Assembly (NCBI GenBank): GCA_002426575.1
Contig: DIRE01000089.1
Span: forward strand, 56,743 to 91,078
DNA length: 34,336 bases
Direction of reading: 5' to 3'
From: Clostridiaceae bacterium UBA5444
Lineage (GTDB): Bacteria > Bacillota > Clostridia > Clostridiales > Oxobacteraceae
Shown: positions 7,945 through 14,819 of the stretch, in pieces
Numbering within the stretch: position 1 is the first letter of the stretch
Layout: each line of letters opens with the position of its first letter
The notes under the pieces: model-generated
Seen by the model: the letters and a program-made list of their open reading frames with translations, nothing else
The model's database searches: none
What the model was told of the DNA's origin: nothing
Position numbers and translations under genes: made by a program

Positions 7945-7994
7945 TAAAAAACACTTTCAAGTTAATTTTATTCCGTCTTAACTTGGAAGTGTTT
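7945..7994 (-). terminator. Terminator after the sigma-factor gene
   Basis: A 17-bp stem with one mismatch (AAACACTTTCAAGTTAA, 7949-7965, against 7978-7994) around a 12-nt loop. On the minus strand it is followed by TTTTTTATT. It ends transcripts coming from the sigma gene and from motif C at 8025. Confidence 0.7.
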
Positions 7995-8018
7995 CATGTG
8001 CAAATTATTTCACAGTCT

Positions 8019-8053
8019 TATATAGTTAGATGGATATAATTATTGTGTTAATT
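8019..8053 (-). promoter_or_regulatory. Degenerate third ECF-promoter-like copy (copy C)
   Basis: The block TATATAGTTAGATGGATA (from 8019) matches copy B (from 5797) except for one base, so the -10 reads CATCTAAC rather than CGTCTAAC. At the expected -35 position (8049-8053) the sequence is AATTA, not GGAAC. The element lies between the sigma gene and its terminator, in the direction of the lectin/M23 operon. It may be a decayed or weak promoter. Confidence 0.4.
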
Positions 8054-8082
8054 TATACACTTCATATTTGTTCTTTCTTCTA

Positions 8083-8634
8083 TTAAATGTTGTAACAGTC
8101 TCCTTCTAATAATTTTCTTAGTGCAATTTTAGCTCTGCTTAACCGTGTTCTAACATTTCCATAACTGATGCTTAGAATATTTGCAATCTCCGTTTCATCA
8201 AGCTCATAGTAATATCTAAGTATCACAATCTCAGCATACTCATTTTTTAATTCTATTAATTTTTCTGCAAATAACTCCACATCCTCAAGTCTAATGATTA
8301 TGCCATCTAAATATTGTTCTACATCAGTAGAATAGCCATCTACATACTCCAATTGTATATATGGATGCATTTGCTTGTATCTATAAATATCAATTGCAGT
8401 GTTCCTAACGATGGTAATGATTAAATGCTTAATTTTACTACAATTGACCTCCTCAATCTTTTTAATATGTGTAGCAATCTTTAAAATTGACGATTGGACA
8501 GCATCCTGCGCATCATCAGTATTGTTAAGTACACTCATAGCAGTATAATACATTTCTTTATAGTATTTCATGTATATCGTCTCTAGTTTAGTTCTATCTT
8601 CTGTTTCTATACTGCTTTTAGAAAAGGGTAACAT
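8083..8634 (-). CDS. ECF-type RNA polymerase sigma factor
   Basis: 183 residues, the normal size for a sigma-70 family ECF factor with only regions 2 and 4. Region 2 is at about 15-95 (YMKYYKEMYYTAMSVLNNTDDAQDAVQSS is its helix 1-2; TIVRNTAIDIYR is 2.4-like). Region 4 is at about 125-180 (LKNEYAEIVILRYYYELDETEIANIL, then the HTH SYGNVRTRLSRAKIALRKLL). The start is ATG 8634 with AGAGGAGG 5 nt upstream; the frame is open for 27 further codons without a better site. An ECF promoter (8766-8794) precedes it, so autoregulation is likely. No ZAS-type anti-sigma gene (HxxxCxxC) is adjacent; the membrane protein just upstream is the only local candidate for a control partner. Confidence 0.88.
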   Translation of the reverse strand: MLPFSKSSIETEDRTKLETIYMKYYKEMYYTAMSVLNNTDDAQDAVQSSILKIATHIKKIEEVNCSKIKHLIITIVRNTAIDIYRYKQMHPYIQLEYVDGYSTDVEQYLDGIIIRLEDVELFAEKLIELKNEYAEIVILRYYYELDETEIANILSISYGNVRTRLSRAKIALRKLLEGDCYNI

Positions 8635-8759
8635 TTTTCCTCCTCTCTCCACCAGTAAGGAATTCAAGGGATTACAATTAGTAATAGTAATGCTCGATTC
8701 TTCAAAAGATACCACTAAACCCGCTTTATGCCGCCATCTTAAGGATTGTGTTCCATTAT

Positions 8760-8840
8760 TATATAGTTAGACGAACGTAATACCACAATGTTCCCCATTA
8801 TATGTAATATTTCATATCATTCTGCAAATTTTAATTCTGA
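8760..8840. repeat. Duplicated segment, copy A (gene 3' end plus ECF promoter)
   Basis: Counterpart of 5797-5876. It contains the last codons of the membrane-protein gene (SELKFAE, stop) and the ECF promoter. It is the likelier parent copy because here the coding part is in frame with a complete gene. Confidence 0.6.
8766..8794 (-). promoter_or_regulatory. ECF-sigma promoter before the sigma gene (copy A)
   Basis: Minus strand: -35 GGAAC (8790-8794 in GGGGAACATT), 16-nt spacer, -10 CGTCTAAC (8766-8773). It has the same boxes and spacing as copy B, which supports autoregulation. The leader to the ATG at 8634 is about 125 nt. Confidence 0.7.
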
Positions 8841-9323
8841 TAAAAGCCAATGGTCTTTAACCTTTTTAAATCTTGCTTCATAATTATATCTATTGGTATT
8901 ATTATTAGTTACAAATCTTGTTTTTGCTGCAACTACAACACTATCTTCTGAAAATTCCCTGATTTGACTATAGTCAATATATATGTCAGATACTCTAGTA
9001 CTAAAATTATCTATCTCTTTATACATATAGTTAAGTAGCGCAGTGTCTCCTTCAAGAAGTGGAGAACATTCGATTTTGTTTAGATCTTCTATGTATCCTT
9101 TTTTGTTTTTATAATTTCTATTTAATACATTGTTTATAATATCATTTCGCTTATTTAGACATTCATATAGATTATCCTGCCAATACTTTGTAGAAGAAAC
9201 CTCGGTAAAAGTATTTAGTGCTTCTTCACTTGTGTTAGATTTTACTCTATATATATTTATTCCACAAAATAATACCGTAAACGTACATAATAAAATTGAT
9301 AAAATAAATCTTATCCTAGTCAT
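8817..9323 (-). CDS. Membrane-anchored protein, possible NTF2-like extracellular domain
   Basis: 168 residues. An uncleaved signal anchor (IRFILSILLCTFTVLFCGINIY, about 4-25) is followed by an extracytoplasmic domain. The C-terminal pattern, strands VVVAAKTRFV and YNYEARFKKVKDHWLLSELKFAE, resembles the end of NTF2-like/SnoaL folds, where the last strand reads KKxxGxWxIxxI; this is a fold guess only. GGAGG stands 6 nt before the ATG. It lies immediately upstream of the ECF promoter and sigma gene on the same strand. It has no zinc anti-sigma motif and almost no cytoplasmic part, so it is a poor anti-sigma candidate, but a role in sensing or envelope maintenance is possible. Confidence 0.75.
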   Translation of the reverse strand: MTRIRFILSILLCTFTVLFCGINIYRVKSNTSEEALNTFTEVSSTKYWQDNLYECLNKRNDIINNVLNRNYKNKKGYIEDLNKIECSPLLEGDTALLNYMYKEIDNFSTRVSDIYIDYSQIREFSEDSVVVAAKTRFVTNNNTNRYNYEARFKKVKDHWLLSELKFAE

Positions 9324-9411
9324 AAATTTCCTCCAAGACTAAATAATTTAGTACCATTTATATTTAATTCTTTCCTTATCTTTCTATATTATTCTTTGCC
9401 TTTATCTTCAA

Positions 9412-9441
9412 AATGAAAAATGGCAGAAAGTCTGCCATTTT
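9412..9441 (-). terminator. Terminator of the holin-like gene
   Basis: An 11-bp stem, AAAATGGCAGA with TCTGCCATTTT (9417-9427, 9431-9441) and loop AAG, overlaps the stop codon of the gene. On the minus strand it is followed by TTCATTTT. Confidence 0.7.
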
Positions 9442-9802
9442 ACATAACCTTTATAGGTAATATATAACTTATTATACCGATCACCAAAGCTGCAACTATT
9501 GCACCGAATACTGAAATATGAACCCCAGGTATGATAAACTTTGTCAAGTAAATAATCAATGCTGATACCAAGAAACCTGAAATTCCTCTCCCAAATGGTG
9601 ATGCATCCATTCCAGTTATCGCTTCTATAATATAATCAAGCCCTACAATTACGATTCCTTGAATCAATGCCACCCAAAAACTAGATATAGAATAACCTGG
9701 GGTAAATAGTGATGTGACAATAAGTACTATAGCTACAATAATAAATCTTATAATCAATCCGCCCCAACTCATATCTTTCTTTTGACCTTCATTATCAGTC
9801 AT
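9440..9802 (-). CDS. Phage holin family 4 / YvlD-like membrane protein
   Basis: 120 residues with four membrane segments (about 15-33, 40-58, 68-90, 95-115) and the family pattern GxDYIIEAITGMDASPFGRGISGFLVSALIIYLTKFI. This family (Phage_holin_4, YvlD of Bacillus) is widespread in bacterial chromosomes and is tied to envelope stress rather than phage lysis; its biochemistry is unknown. The start is ATG 9802, with GGTGGAGGTG upstream; the six extra upstream codons overlap that ribosome site. Nothing phage-like surrounds it. Its stop codon is part of its own terminator stem. Confidence 0.8.
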   Translation of the reverse strand: MTDNEGQKKDMSWGGLIIRFIIVAIVLIVTSLFTPGYSISSFWVALIQGIVIVGLDYIIEAITGMDASPFGRGISGFLVSALIIYLTKFIIPGVHISVFGAIVAALVIGIISYILPIKVM

Positions 9803-9880
9803 AAATATCACCTCCACCATTAATTATTCCCTTATCAAAGATTATTATACTTTTTGTCAAAATAATTTTTACAAAAAATA

Positions 9881-9913
9881 AAAAACCTAGCAATTTAAGT
9901 TGCTAAGTTTTTT
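9881..9913 (-). terminator. Terminator of the tRNA-Glu gene
   Basis: Minus strand: AACTTAGCAA (9900-9909) pairs with TTGCTAGGTT (9884-9893) and is followed by TTTTATTTTTTG. It starts directly after the CCA end of the tRNA. Confidence 0.75.
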
Positions 9914-9989
9914 TGGTAGCCCCATGGGGACTCGAACCCCAGTTTCCGCCGTGAGAGGGCGACGTCCTAGACCACTAGACCATGAGGCC
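9914..9989 (-). tRNA. tRNA-Glu (anticodon CTC), CCA encoded
   Basis: 76 nt on the minus strand. Acceptor GGCCTCA pairs with TGGGGCT (with G-U pairs), discriminator A, then encoded CCA. D arm TGGTCTAGTGGTCTA, anticodon loop CTCTCAC giving anticodon CTC, and T arm TGGGG-TTCGAGT-CCCCA are all well formed. It decodes GAG. It stands as a single-gene unit with its own promoter and terminator. Confidence 0.95.
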
Positions 9990-10031
9990 ATATATTATAT
10001 TTATATCGGCCGGAATCAGCCAACGAAGTTT

Positions 10032-10061
10032 ATTATACTACATAGATGTGTATTGAGTCAA
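10032..10061 (-). promoter_or_regulatory. Promoter of the tRNA-Glu gene
   Basis: Minus strand: TTGACT (10056-10061), 18-nt spacer, TATAAT (10032-10037). The -35 lies inside a 15-bp near-palindrome GTATTGAGTCAATAC (10050-10064). Confidence 0.7.
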
Positions 10062-10086
10062 TACCAATTTATAAAATAATTGACCG

Positions 10087-10112
10087 AAACATTATTGATT
10101 TTAATAGTGTTT
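10087..10112. promoter_or_regulatory. Inverted repeat upstream of the mntR-like gene
   Basis: AAACATTATT and AATAGTGTTT (one mismatch) flank the 6-nt GATTTT, at the -35 region of a probable promoter whose -10 is TATAAT near 10130. It is a candidate operator for autoregulation by the metalloregulator. It does not clearly match a known MntR box. Confidence 0.35.
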
Positions 10113-10154
10113 GCCATAAAAGACTCGCATATAATTTACTAAGGTGGTGAATTT

Positions 10155-10619
10155 ATGGATAATAGGGATTTTTATACCTTCAGCGAATACATGAAAAGAG
10201 AAGATAATCATCTTACAGCATCCATGGAAGATTATCTAGAAATGATATATAGGCTTTCAATTGAAACAGGGTTTACTAGAATTCATGAACTGTCAAATGC
10301 ACTGAATGTACAGCCTCCCTCAGCTACCAAAATGGTACAAAGATTAAATGATCTTAATTTATTAAACTATGAAAAATATGGAGTAATAATGCTTAAAGAA
10401 GATGGTAAAAAGCTTGGAGAAGCTCTTCTTAATCGTCATATAATAATTGAAAAGTTTTTAAGGCTTTTAGGCATTGAAGATGATGTTTTGCTTGAGGAAA
10501 CCGAAAAGATTGAGCACACAATAAGCAATAAAACTCTAGAATGTTTTAATAATTATATAAATTTTATAAATGATAACCCTGATATAGGTGAAAAGTTTAC
10601 TAAATATATAAGTAAATAG
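10155..10619 (+). CDS. mntR: DtxR/MntR-family metal-responsive repressor
   Basis: 154 residues. An N-terminal winged helix (HELSNALNVQPPSATKMVQRL, about 44-64; wing YEKYGVIMLKEDG) is followed by a helical metal-binding and dimerisation domain. Residues matching the B. subtilis MntR ligands are present: D26 and E29 in SMEDYLEMIY, H95 in LLNRH, and E117, E120, H121 in TEKIEH. There is no SH3-like third domain, as in MntR. It has about 18 extra residues at the N-terminus. The ligand set supports Mn(II)-type sensing, but the feoAB operon 0.9 kb downstream makes iron sensing possible. AGGTGGTG lies before the ATG. Confidence 0.85.
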   Translation: MDNRDFYTFSEYMKREDNHLTASMEDYLEMIYRLSIETGFTRIHELSNALNVQPPSATKMVQRLNDLNLLNYEKYGVIMLKEDGKKLGEALLNRHIIIEKFLRLLGIEDDVLLEETEKIEHTISNKTLECFNNYINFINDNPDIGEKFTKYISK

Positions 10620-10633
10620 TGCCTTGTTTTAGA

Positions 10634-10662
10634 TTGGTTTATCTGCCACTTCATGTTATAAT
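10634..10662 (+). promoter_or_regulatory. Promoter of the membrane-anchored protein gene
   Basis: -35 TTGGTT (10634-10639), 17-nt spacer, -10 TATAAT (10657-10662). The remaining leader of about 100 nt shows no clear RNA element. Confidence 0.5.
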
Positions 10663-10771
10663 GTAATTGAAGTTATTGTCATATATGTGATGTATTACAA
10701 TTATATAAGCAAAAGTGATAGATTGTCTGAGTTGATTAGCCAAAATTGTAATTGGAAAGGGTGGTAACTCC

Positions 10772-11356
10772 ATGGCAAAGAAAATATTGACAATTACATT
10801 ATGTATACTTCTTATAATCTCAATAGGATTAAATATATATCAAAGGAATAAGATTATTTCTGAGAGAAAATCTAATATAAATATGTCGAAGCACTATATG
10901 AGGGAATCACAGGCAACATTTTCAAATGCTTTCGATATGGGAGAGGCCGCCAATACAGAAATACTAGAATATATTAAAAATCCAGAAAAATTGAGTAACA
11001 TTATTGAAGCTATTGAAATGGCAGAATTATACCACCTAGTAGCATCAGACTATGCAGCCAAAAATCAGCTTGACGAAAAGAATTATTCTTCTATTCAGTC
11101 ACGACTAATATTGAATCGTTATCTATCAGAACTTCGATCATACCGAAGATATCTTCAAAGTAATAAAAATGAACCTTATGAGTTTATAGACCAGATTGCT
11201 ATAGATATTAACGATTTACAGACTATTTCAAATTGGTTACTTGGAAAATATAGAAACAATGATTTTGAAGTTTACAATGACGACGACTTTTATAATGAGG
11301 TTTATGTAAACCTTAAAAGTGATATTAAAAACCGTTATCTTAAGTATTTTAAGTGA
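10772..11356 (+). CDS. Membrane-anchored protein of unknown function
   Basis: 194 residues: a short cytoplasmic KK, one N-terminal transmembrane helix (about 5-22, ILTITLCILLIISIGLNIY), then an extracytoplasmic, almost wholly helical domain (residues 30-194) with many charged residues and no cysteine. No family motif recognised. AAAGGGTGG precedes the ATG. It has its own promoter and a strong palindromic terminator, so it is a single-gene unit between the metalloregulator and feoAB; the position alone does not tie it to metals. Confidence 0.75.
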   Translation: MAKKILTITLCILLIISIGLNIYQRNKIISERKSNINMSKHYMRESQATFSNAFDMGEAANTEILEYIKNPEKLSNIIEAIEMAELYHLVASDYAAKNQLDEKNYSSIQSRLILNRYLSELRSYRRYLQSNKNEPYEFIDQIAIDINDLQTISNWLLGKYRNNDFEVYNDDDFYNEVYVNLKSDIKNRYLKYFK

Positions 11357-11404
11357 TGCTAGTATAATTAGACTTTGTTTTTTAAACGAACTCAGGCGAA
11401 TCAT

Positions 11405-11445
11405 ATTGGACTGGTTTAAATTTAAACCAGTCCAATTATTTTATG
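11405..11445 (+). terminator. Palindromic terminator
   Basis: A perfect 32-bp palindrome: ATTGGACTGGTTTAAA (11405-11420) followed directly by its complement (11421-11436), then TATTTTATG. As RNA it folds into a stem of about 14 bp with an AT loop. It ends the gene at 10772-11356. Confidence 0.65.
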
Positions 11446-11559
11446 CAAATGAAAGAATATTAGCCTTGTGTAACATTATATATTTATTTGCATAGTATAA
11501 ACCATGAAAAAAGTATAAGCATGATATCTAGAACAAACATCTATCATGGAGGTAATACT

Positions 11560-11871
11560 ATGGAAAATACAATTCCACTCTTTAATACTTCTTTTTTTAC
11601 GGACATTTATAATAAAAATAATCTGTCTGATATTCCCACAAGTACCAGATGCACTGTAAAATCCCTAAATGCAACAGGATTATTAAGAAATAGAATGCTT
11701 GATATTGGGATAATCCCTGGTACAGAAATAAAGGTTATAAGAAGAAGCTCAAATAATGATATTGCAGCTTACCTAATAAGAGGAGCTGTAATTGCACTTA
11801 GGAAAGAAGAAGCATCGCTTATAAATGTTAATATGATAAATCAACAGGGGAAATACCATGGGGCTCACTAG
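11560..11871 (+). CDS. feoA: Ferrous iron transport accessory protein FeoA
   Basis: 103 residues. The SH3-like FeoA domain occupies about 30-95 (CTVKSLNATGLLRNRMLDIGIIPGTEIKVIRRS, YLIRGAVIALRKEEASLI). FeoA is a cytosolic partner of the ferrous iron transporter FeoB. ATG 11560 has GGAGG 7 nt upstream; the frame is open upstream to 11488 without a ribosome site. The first about 28 residues (MENTIPLFNTSFFTDIYNK) are an extension beyond the usual 75-residue FeoA. Its stop overlaps the start of feoB-N by 14 nt, so the genes are translationally coupled. Confidence 0.9.
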   Translation: MENTIPLFNTSFFTDIYNKNNLSDIPTSTRCTVKSLNATGLLRNRMLDIGIIPGTEIKVIRRSSNNDIAAYLIRGAVIALRKEEASLINVNMINQQGKYHGAH

Positions 11872-12646
11872 ATATGCAAGCACTAAGGTAGGTATGACAG
11901 ATATCTTCTATGTTGAAAAGACGTCTCCAAAGGATTTAGTAATAGCTCTTGCTGGGAACCCTAACACCGGAAAAAGTACTGTATTTAATGCACTTACAGG
12001 ACTTCATCAGCACACAGGAAACTGGCCTGGCAAAACAGTTGCTAATGCAAGGGGAAATTACAGCCACAGGGATAAAAACTTTATATTAGTAGATCTTCCA
12101 GGGACATATTCACTTCTTGCAAGCTCTGTAGAAGAGCAGATAGCTAGGGATTTTATATGCTTTGGAAGGCCTGATGCAACTGTAGTTGTTGCAGATGCAA
12201 CATGCCTTGAGAGAAACCTAAATTTGATTCTTCAAGTAATTGAACTCACTGATAATGTAGTGGTATGTGTAAACCTTATAGATGAAGCAAAAAAGAAAAA
12301 AATAGAAATAGACATTTTGAAACTTCAATTAGAACTCGGAGTGCCTGTTGTTGGTACTGCAGCAAGATCTGGAGTTGGGCTAAAGGATCTTTTAGATGCA
12401 GTTTATAATGTATCTACTGGTAAAGTAAAAACATCTCCCAAAAGGGTTTTGTACCCTGAAGATATTGAAAGCCTATTAGAAAAGGTAATACCAGAGATAG
12501 ATGGGTACGTTAATAATACAATATTAGCAAGATGGCTTGCCTTAAGATTTATTGACGGAGATAAAACAATTATAGAATCCATTAAAAACTATATGGCAGA
12601 TTTTGATGATACTAACAAAGAGAAGGCAGGTGGACTAATTAATTGA
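11858..12646 (+). CDS. feoB: FeoB small GTPase domain (N-terminal half of a split FeoB)
   Basis: 262 residues holding only the soluble G domain and helical GDI part of FeoB. Motifs: G1 GNPNTGKST (33-41), G2 region HTGNWPGKT (52-60), G3 DLPG (79-82), G4 NLID (139-142), G5-like TAARSGVG. There is no transmembrane helix. GTP hydrolysis is thought to gate Fe(II) uptake by the membrane half encoded next. AGGGG lies before ATG 11858. The stop TGA overlaps the TTG start of the next gene (TTGA, 12643-12646). In most bacteria these halves are a single polypeptide of about 700 residues. Each half is complete, so this is a stable split rather than a broken gene. Confidence 0.9.
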   Translation: MGLTRYASTKVGMTDIFYVEKTSPKDLVIALAGNPNTGKSTVFNALTGLHQHTGNWPGKTVANARGNYSHRDKNFILVDLPGTYSLLASSVEEQIARDFICFGRPDATVVVADATCLERNLNLILQVIELTDNVVVCVNLIDEAKKKKIEIDILKLQLELGVPVVGTAARSGVGLKDLLDAVYNVSTGKVKTSPKRVLYPEDIESLLEKVIPEIDGYVNNTILARWLALRFIDGDKTIIESIKNYMADFDDTNKEKAGGLIN

Positions 12647-14022
12647 AGTATTCGTCAAATATTATAGATATATCAGAAAAAATTAAAAATCAATGTGGAG
12701 ATACATTTAGAGATAGGATTGTAGAAACTATATATAAAAGAGCTGAGAAAATTTCAAACAGTGTTGTAACAAACAATAAAAAAACTGATTTTGATAAGAA
12801 GGTTGATGATGTATTAACATCTAAAGCCTTTGGAATACCTCTTATGCTAGTTCTTCTTGGGATAGTGTTTTATATTACTATTACAGGAGCTAATTACCCT
12901 TCAGAGCTTATAGCAAAGTTTTTATTTTGGGTAGAGGATAGGCTTACCGAGCTTTTTACATCTATGAACTCTCCTGCATGGCTTCATGGTGTTTTAGTAC
13001 TTGGGCTTTACAGAACCCTAGCTTGGGTAGTATCTGTTATGCTTCCCCCTATGGCTATATTCTTCCCGCTCTTTACCCTTCTTGAGGATCTTGGGTATCT
13101 TCCAAGGGTAGCATATAACCTTGATCATTTATTCAAAAAAGCATGTGCCCATGGAAAACAAGCGTTAACAATGTGCATGGGATTTGGATGTAATGCTGCG
13201 GGAATAATTGCATGTAGAATAATAGAATCACCTAGAGAAAGGCTTGTCGCCATATTAACAAATAATTTCGTACCCTGTAATGGAAGATTTCCTTCATTGA
13301 TTGCAATATCTAGCATATTCATTGCAGCATCTTTTTCATCAAAGTATGGCTCTTTAATAGCTTCTTTATCTGTTGTAATTATTGTAGTAATAGGAGTATC
13401 CATAACACTATTAATATCTTATTTGCTGTCTAAAACACTGCTTAAAGGTGAACCATCATTTTTCATACTAGAACTTCCTCCCTATAGGAAGCCTCAAATT
13501 GGGAGGGTGGTGTATACATCCATAATAGATAGAACCGTATTTGTTCTTGGAAGAGCTGCAGCTTTTGCCGCGCCAGCTGGTGCTATAACATGGATACTTG
13601 GCAACATATATATTGGAGATTTAAGCATTATAGCTTATATATCGAATATACTTGAGCCTTTCGGTCATGCTCTAGGGCTAGATGGCTTCATAATAATGGC
13701 TTTCTTACTTGGATTTCCTGCTAATGAAATAGTGCTTCCAATACTGGTTATGAGCTATTTATCAGCAAGCTCAATGGTGGACTTTGGAAATCTTGATGCT
13801 TTAAAGAATATACTTATAAGCCATGGCTGGAACTTTATAACTGCTATTAACTTTATGCTATTTTCACTTTTACACTTTCCCTGTGGAACAACCCTATGGA
13901 CAATAAAAAAGGAAACTGGAAGTATAAAATGGACTTTAATTTCTGCTATTTTGCCTACATTAGTTGCAATTATTGTGTGCTTTATAATTGCACAGGCATC
14001 TAGATTATTTGGAATAATATAA
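12643..14022 (+). CDS. feoB: FeoB membrane permease domain (C-terminal half of a split FeoB)
   Basis: 459 residues. After about 60 polar residues come multiple membrane helices and two nucleoside-recognition/Gate repeats. The core FeoB pattern is clear: PLFTLLEDLGYLPRVAY, HGKQALTMCMGFGCN, ESPRERLVAILTNNFVPC, FPANEIVLPI. The conserved cysteines of the permease are present. It transports Fe(II) together with the G-domain protein encoded upstream. The TTG start at 12643 shares 4 nt with the upstream stop, with AGGTGG 9 nt before it, so its translation probably depends on re-initiation. Terminated by the hairpin at 14021-14049. Confidence 0.9.
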   Translation: MKYSSNIIDISEKIKNQCGDTFRDRIVETIYKRAEKISNSVVTNNKKTDFDKKVDDVLTSKAFGIPLMLVLLGIVFYITITGANYPSELIAKFLFWVEDRLTELFTSMNSPAWLHGVLVLGLYRTLAWVVSVMLPPMAIFFPLFTLLEDLGYLPRVAYNLDHLFKKACAHGKQALTMCMGFGCNAAGIIACRIIESPRERLVAILTNNFVPCNGRFPSLIAISSIFIAASFSSKYGSLIASLSVVIIVVIGVSITLLISYLLSKTLLKGEPSFFILELPPYRKPQIGRVVYTSIIDRTVFVLGRAAAFAAPAGAITWILGNIYIGDLSIIAYISNILEPFGHALGLDGFIIMAFLLGFPANEIVLPILVMSYLSASSMVDFGNLDALKNILISHGWNFITAINFMLFSLLHFPCGTTLWTIKKETGSIKWTLISAILPTLVAIIVCFIIAQASRLFGII

Positions 14023-14056
14023 AGCTGTTGATCTTAAACCAACAGCTTTACTCTTT
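14021..14056. terminator. Terminator, feo operon / folT
   Basis: AAAGCTGTTG (14021-14030) pairs with CAACAGCTTT (14040-14049) around a 9-nt loop, followed by ACTCTTTCTT. It lies between the converging feoB and folT genes and can serve both. Confidence 0.65.
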
Positions 14057-14057
14057 C

Positions 14058-14585
14058 TTATAAAGAATCCATATCCAAGTTACCGCTTTTAACTAAGCCT
14101 TTTAATAATATATACATAATAGATATCTCAATTGGTATAATTATTAATCTTACAAGAATCCTTGCAGGTAAAATTACCATTACGCCTTTATTAAAAAGCA
14201 TGGATAGCCATAATGTATCAAGAGTTAGTGAACATATAAGTTCAGTAAATACAACTGACAATACCAGCTTTAGCTTATCAGAGCCCTTAAAGTACTTATA
14301 AGTAAGAGCTGGTATTATTCCAACTAGGGCTTTAGTTATAGTAAACCCTGGGAAATACGGTGCACCTGATGGAGCTGGGACTAATATAACTCCTATTAAG
14401 TCAGAGATTATCCCGGTTATTGCCCCTGATACAGGCCCAAGAATAATACCTGAAAGCATTATTGGAATATCCCCAAAGCCGACTCTTGAAGAAGGCAACA
14501 AGTAAAATGATAAAAATCTAGTAAGTATAAAACTTATTGAGGAAAATAAACCAATTAAAACTATCTTTTTTGTGTCAATTTTCAT
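14058..14585 (-). CDS. folT: Folate-specific ECF transporter S component
   Basis: 175 residues, an integral membrane protein with about six helices. The S-component signature is visible in RVGFGDIPIMLSGIILGPVSGAITGIISDLIG and FPGFTITKALVGIIPAL. FolT-type S components bind folates with high affinity and use a shared EcfT/EcfA energising module, which is not in this window. The specificity call rests mainly on the THF riboswitch directly upstream (14665-14759). ATG 14585 is preceded by GGGGG at 7 nt. Single-gene unit. Confidence 0.88.
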   Translation of the reverse strand: MKIDTKKIVLIGLFSSISFILTRFLSFYLLPSSRVGFGDIPIMLSGIILGPVSGAITGIISDLIGVILVPAPSGAPYFPGFTITKALVGIIPALTYKYFKGSDKLKLVLSVVFTELICSLTLDTLWLSMLFNKGVMVILPARILVRLIIIPIEISIMYILLKGLVKSGNLDMDSL

Positions 14586-14590
14586 AAGCT

Positions 14591-14640
14591 TACCCCCTTT
14601 CCTTTTTTAGTCTAGCAAAATCGCTACACCTAAAAGAAAG
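14591..14640 (-). promoter_or_regulatory. Possible SD-sequestering helix in the folT leader
   Basis: On the minus strand, CTTTCTTTT (about 14632-14640) can pair with AAAAGGAAAG, which runs into the ribosome site AAAGGGGG before folT. The same CTTTCT can instead pair with AGAAAG just downstream of the riboswitch. This makes two exclusive folds, as expected for translational control by the riboswitch. Inferred by eye. Confidence 0.35.
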
Positions 14641-14664
14641 AGACTTGAAGCTTTCTATTAATGT

Positions 14665-14759
14665 AGCAGCGGACGCGATGATGTACCGCAGGATAAACCC
14701 TTTCGTTTAGAGACAACTTCCCATTCTCTAACACTTAACGCACAATCACCTACTCTGCT
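14665..14759 (-). ncRNA. Tetrahydrofolate (THF) riboswitch
   Basis: Minus-strand 95-nt element with the THF aptamer landmarks in order: AGCAGAGTAGGTGATT, GCGTTAAGTG, GAATGGGA-GTTGTC, AACGAAAGGG, CGGTACATCATCGC and TCCGCTGCT. The ends pair as P1 (AGCAG with CTGCT). In Firmicutes this class controls folT and folate biosynthesis genes, and here it sits 80 nt upstream of a FolT-type transporter. It would lower expression when reduced folate is plentiful. Confidence 0.92.
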
Positions 14760-14790
14760 AGTAACACTTATTTTACACTATAAAGCATTA

Positions 14791-14819
14791 AATTTAAAGT
14801 CCTATTATAAAATAGTCAA
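14791..14819 (-). promoter_or_regulatory. Promoter of the folT transcript
   Basis: Minus strand: TTGACT (14814-14819), 17-nt spacer, TAAATT (14791-14796), giving a start about 25 nt before the riboswitch. The -35 is strong; the -10 is weak. Confidence 0.4.

Noticed and set aside
8817..9323. Anti-sigma factor for the ECF sigma
   Set aside because: It has no HxxxCxxC zinc motif, and only a few residues would be cytoplasmic, too few to hold a sigma factor. It is kept as an unassigned membrane protein.
9440..9802. Prophage indicated by a holin gene
   Set aside because: This holin-4/YvlD family is common in chromosomes, and no endolysin, structural, integrase or terminase gene lies nearby.
13125..13403. 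Minus-strand open frame inside feoB
   Set aside because: It is antisense to the conserved permease core and lacks a ribosome site.
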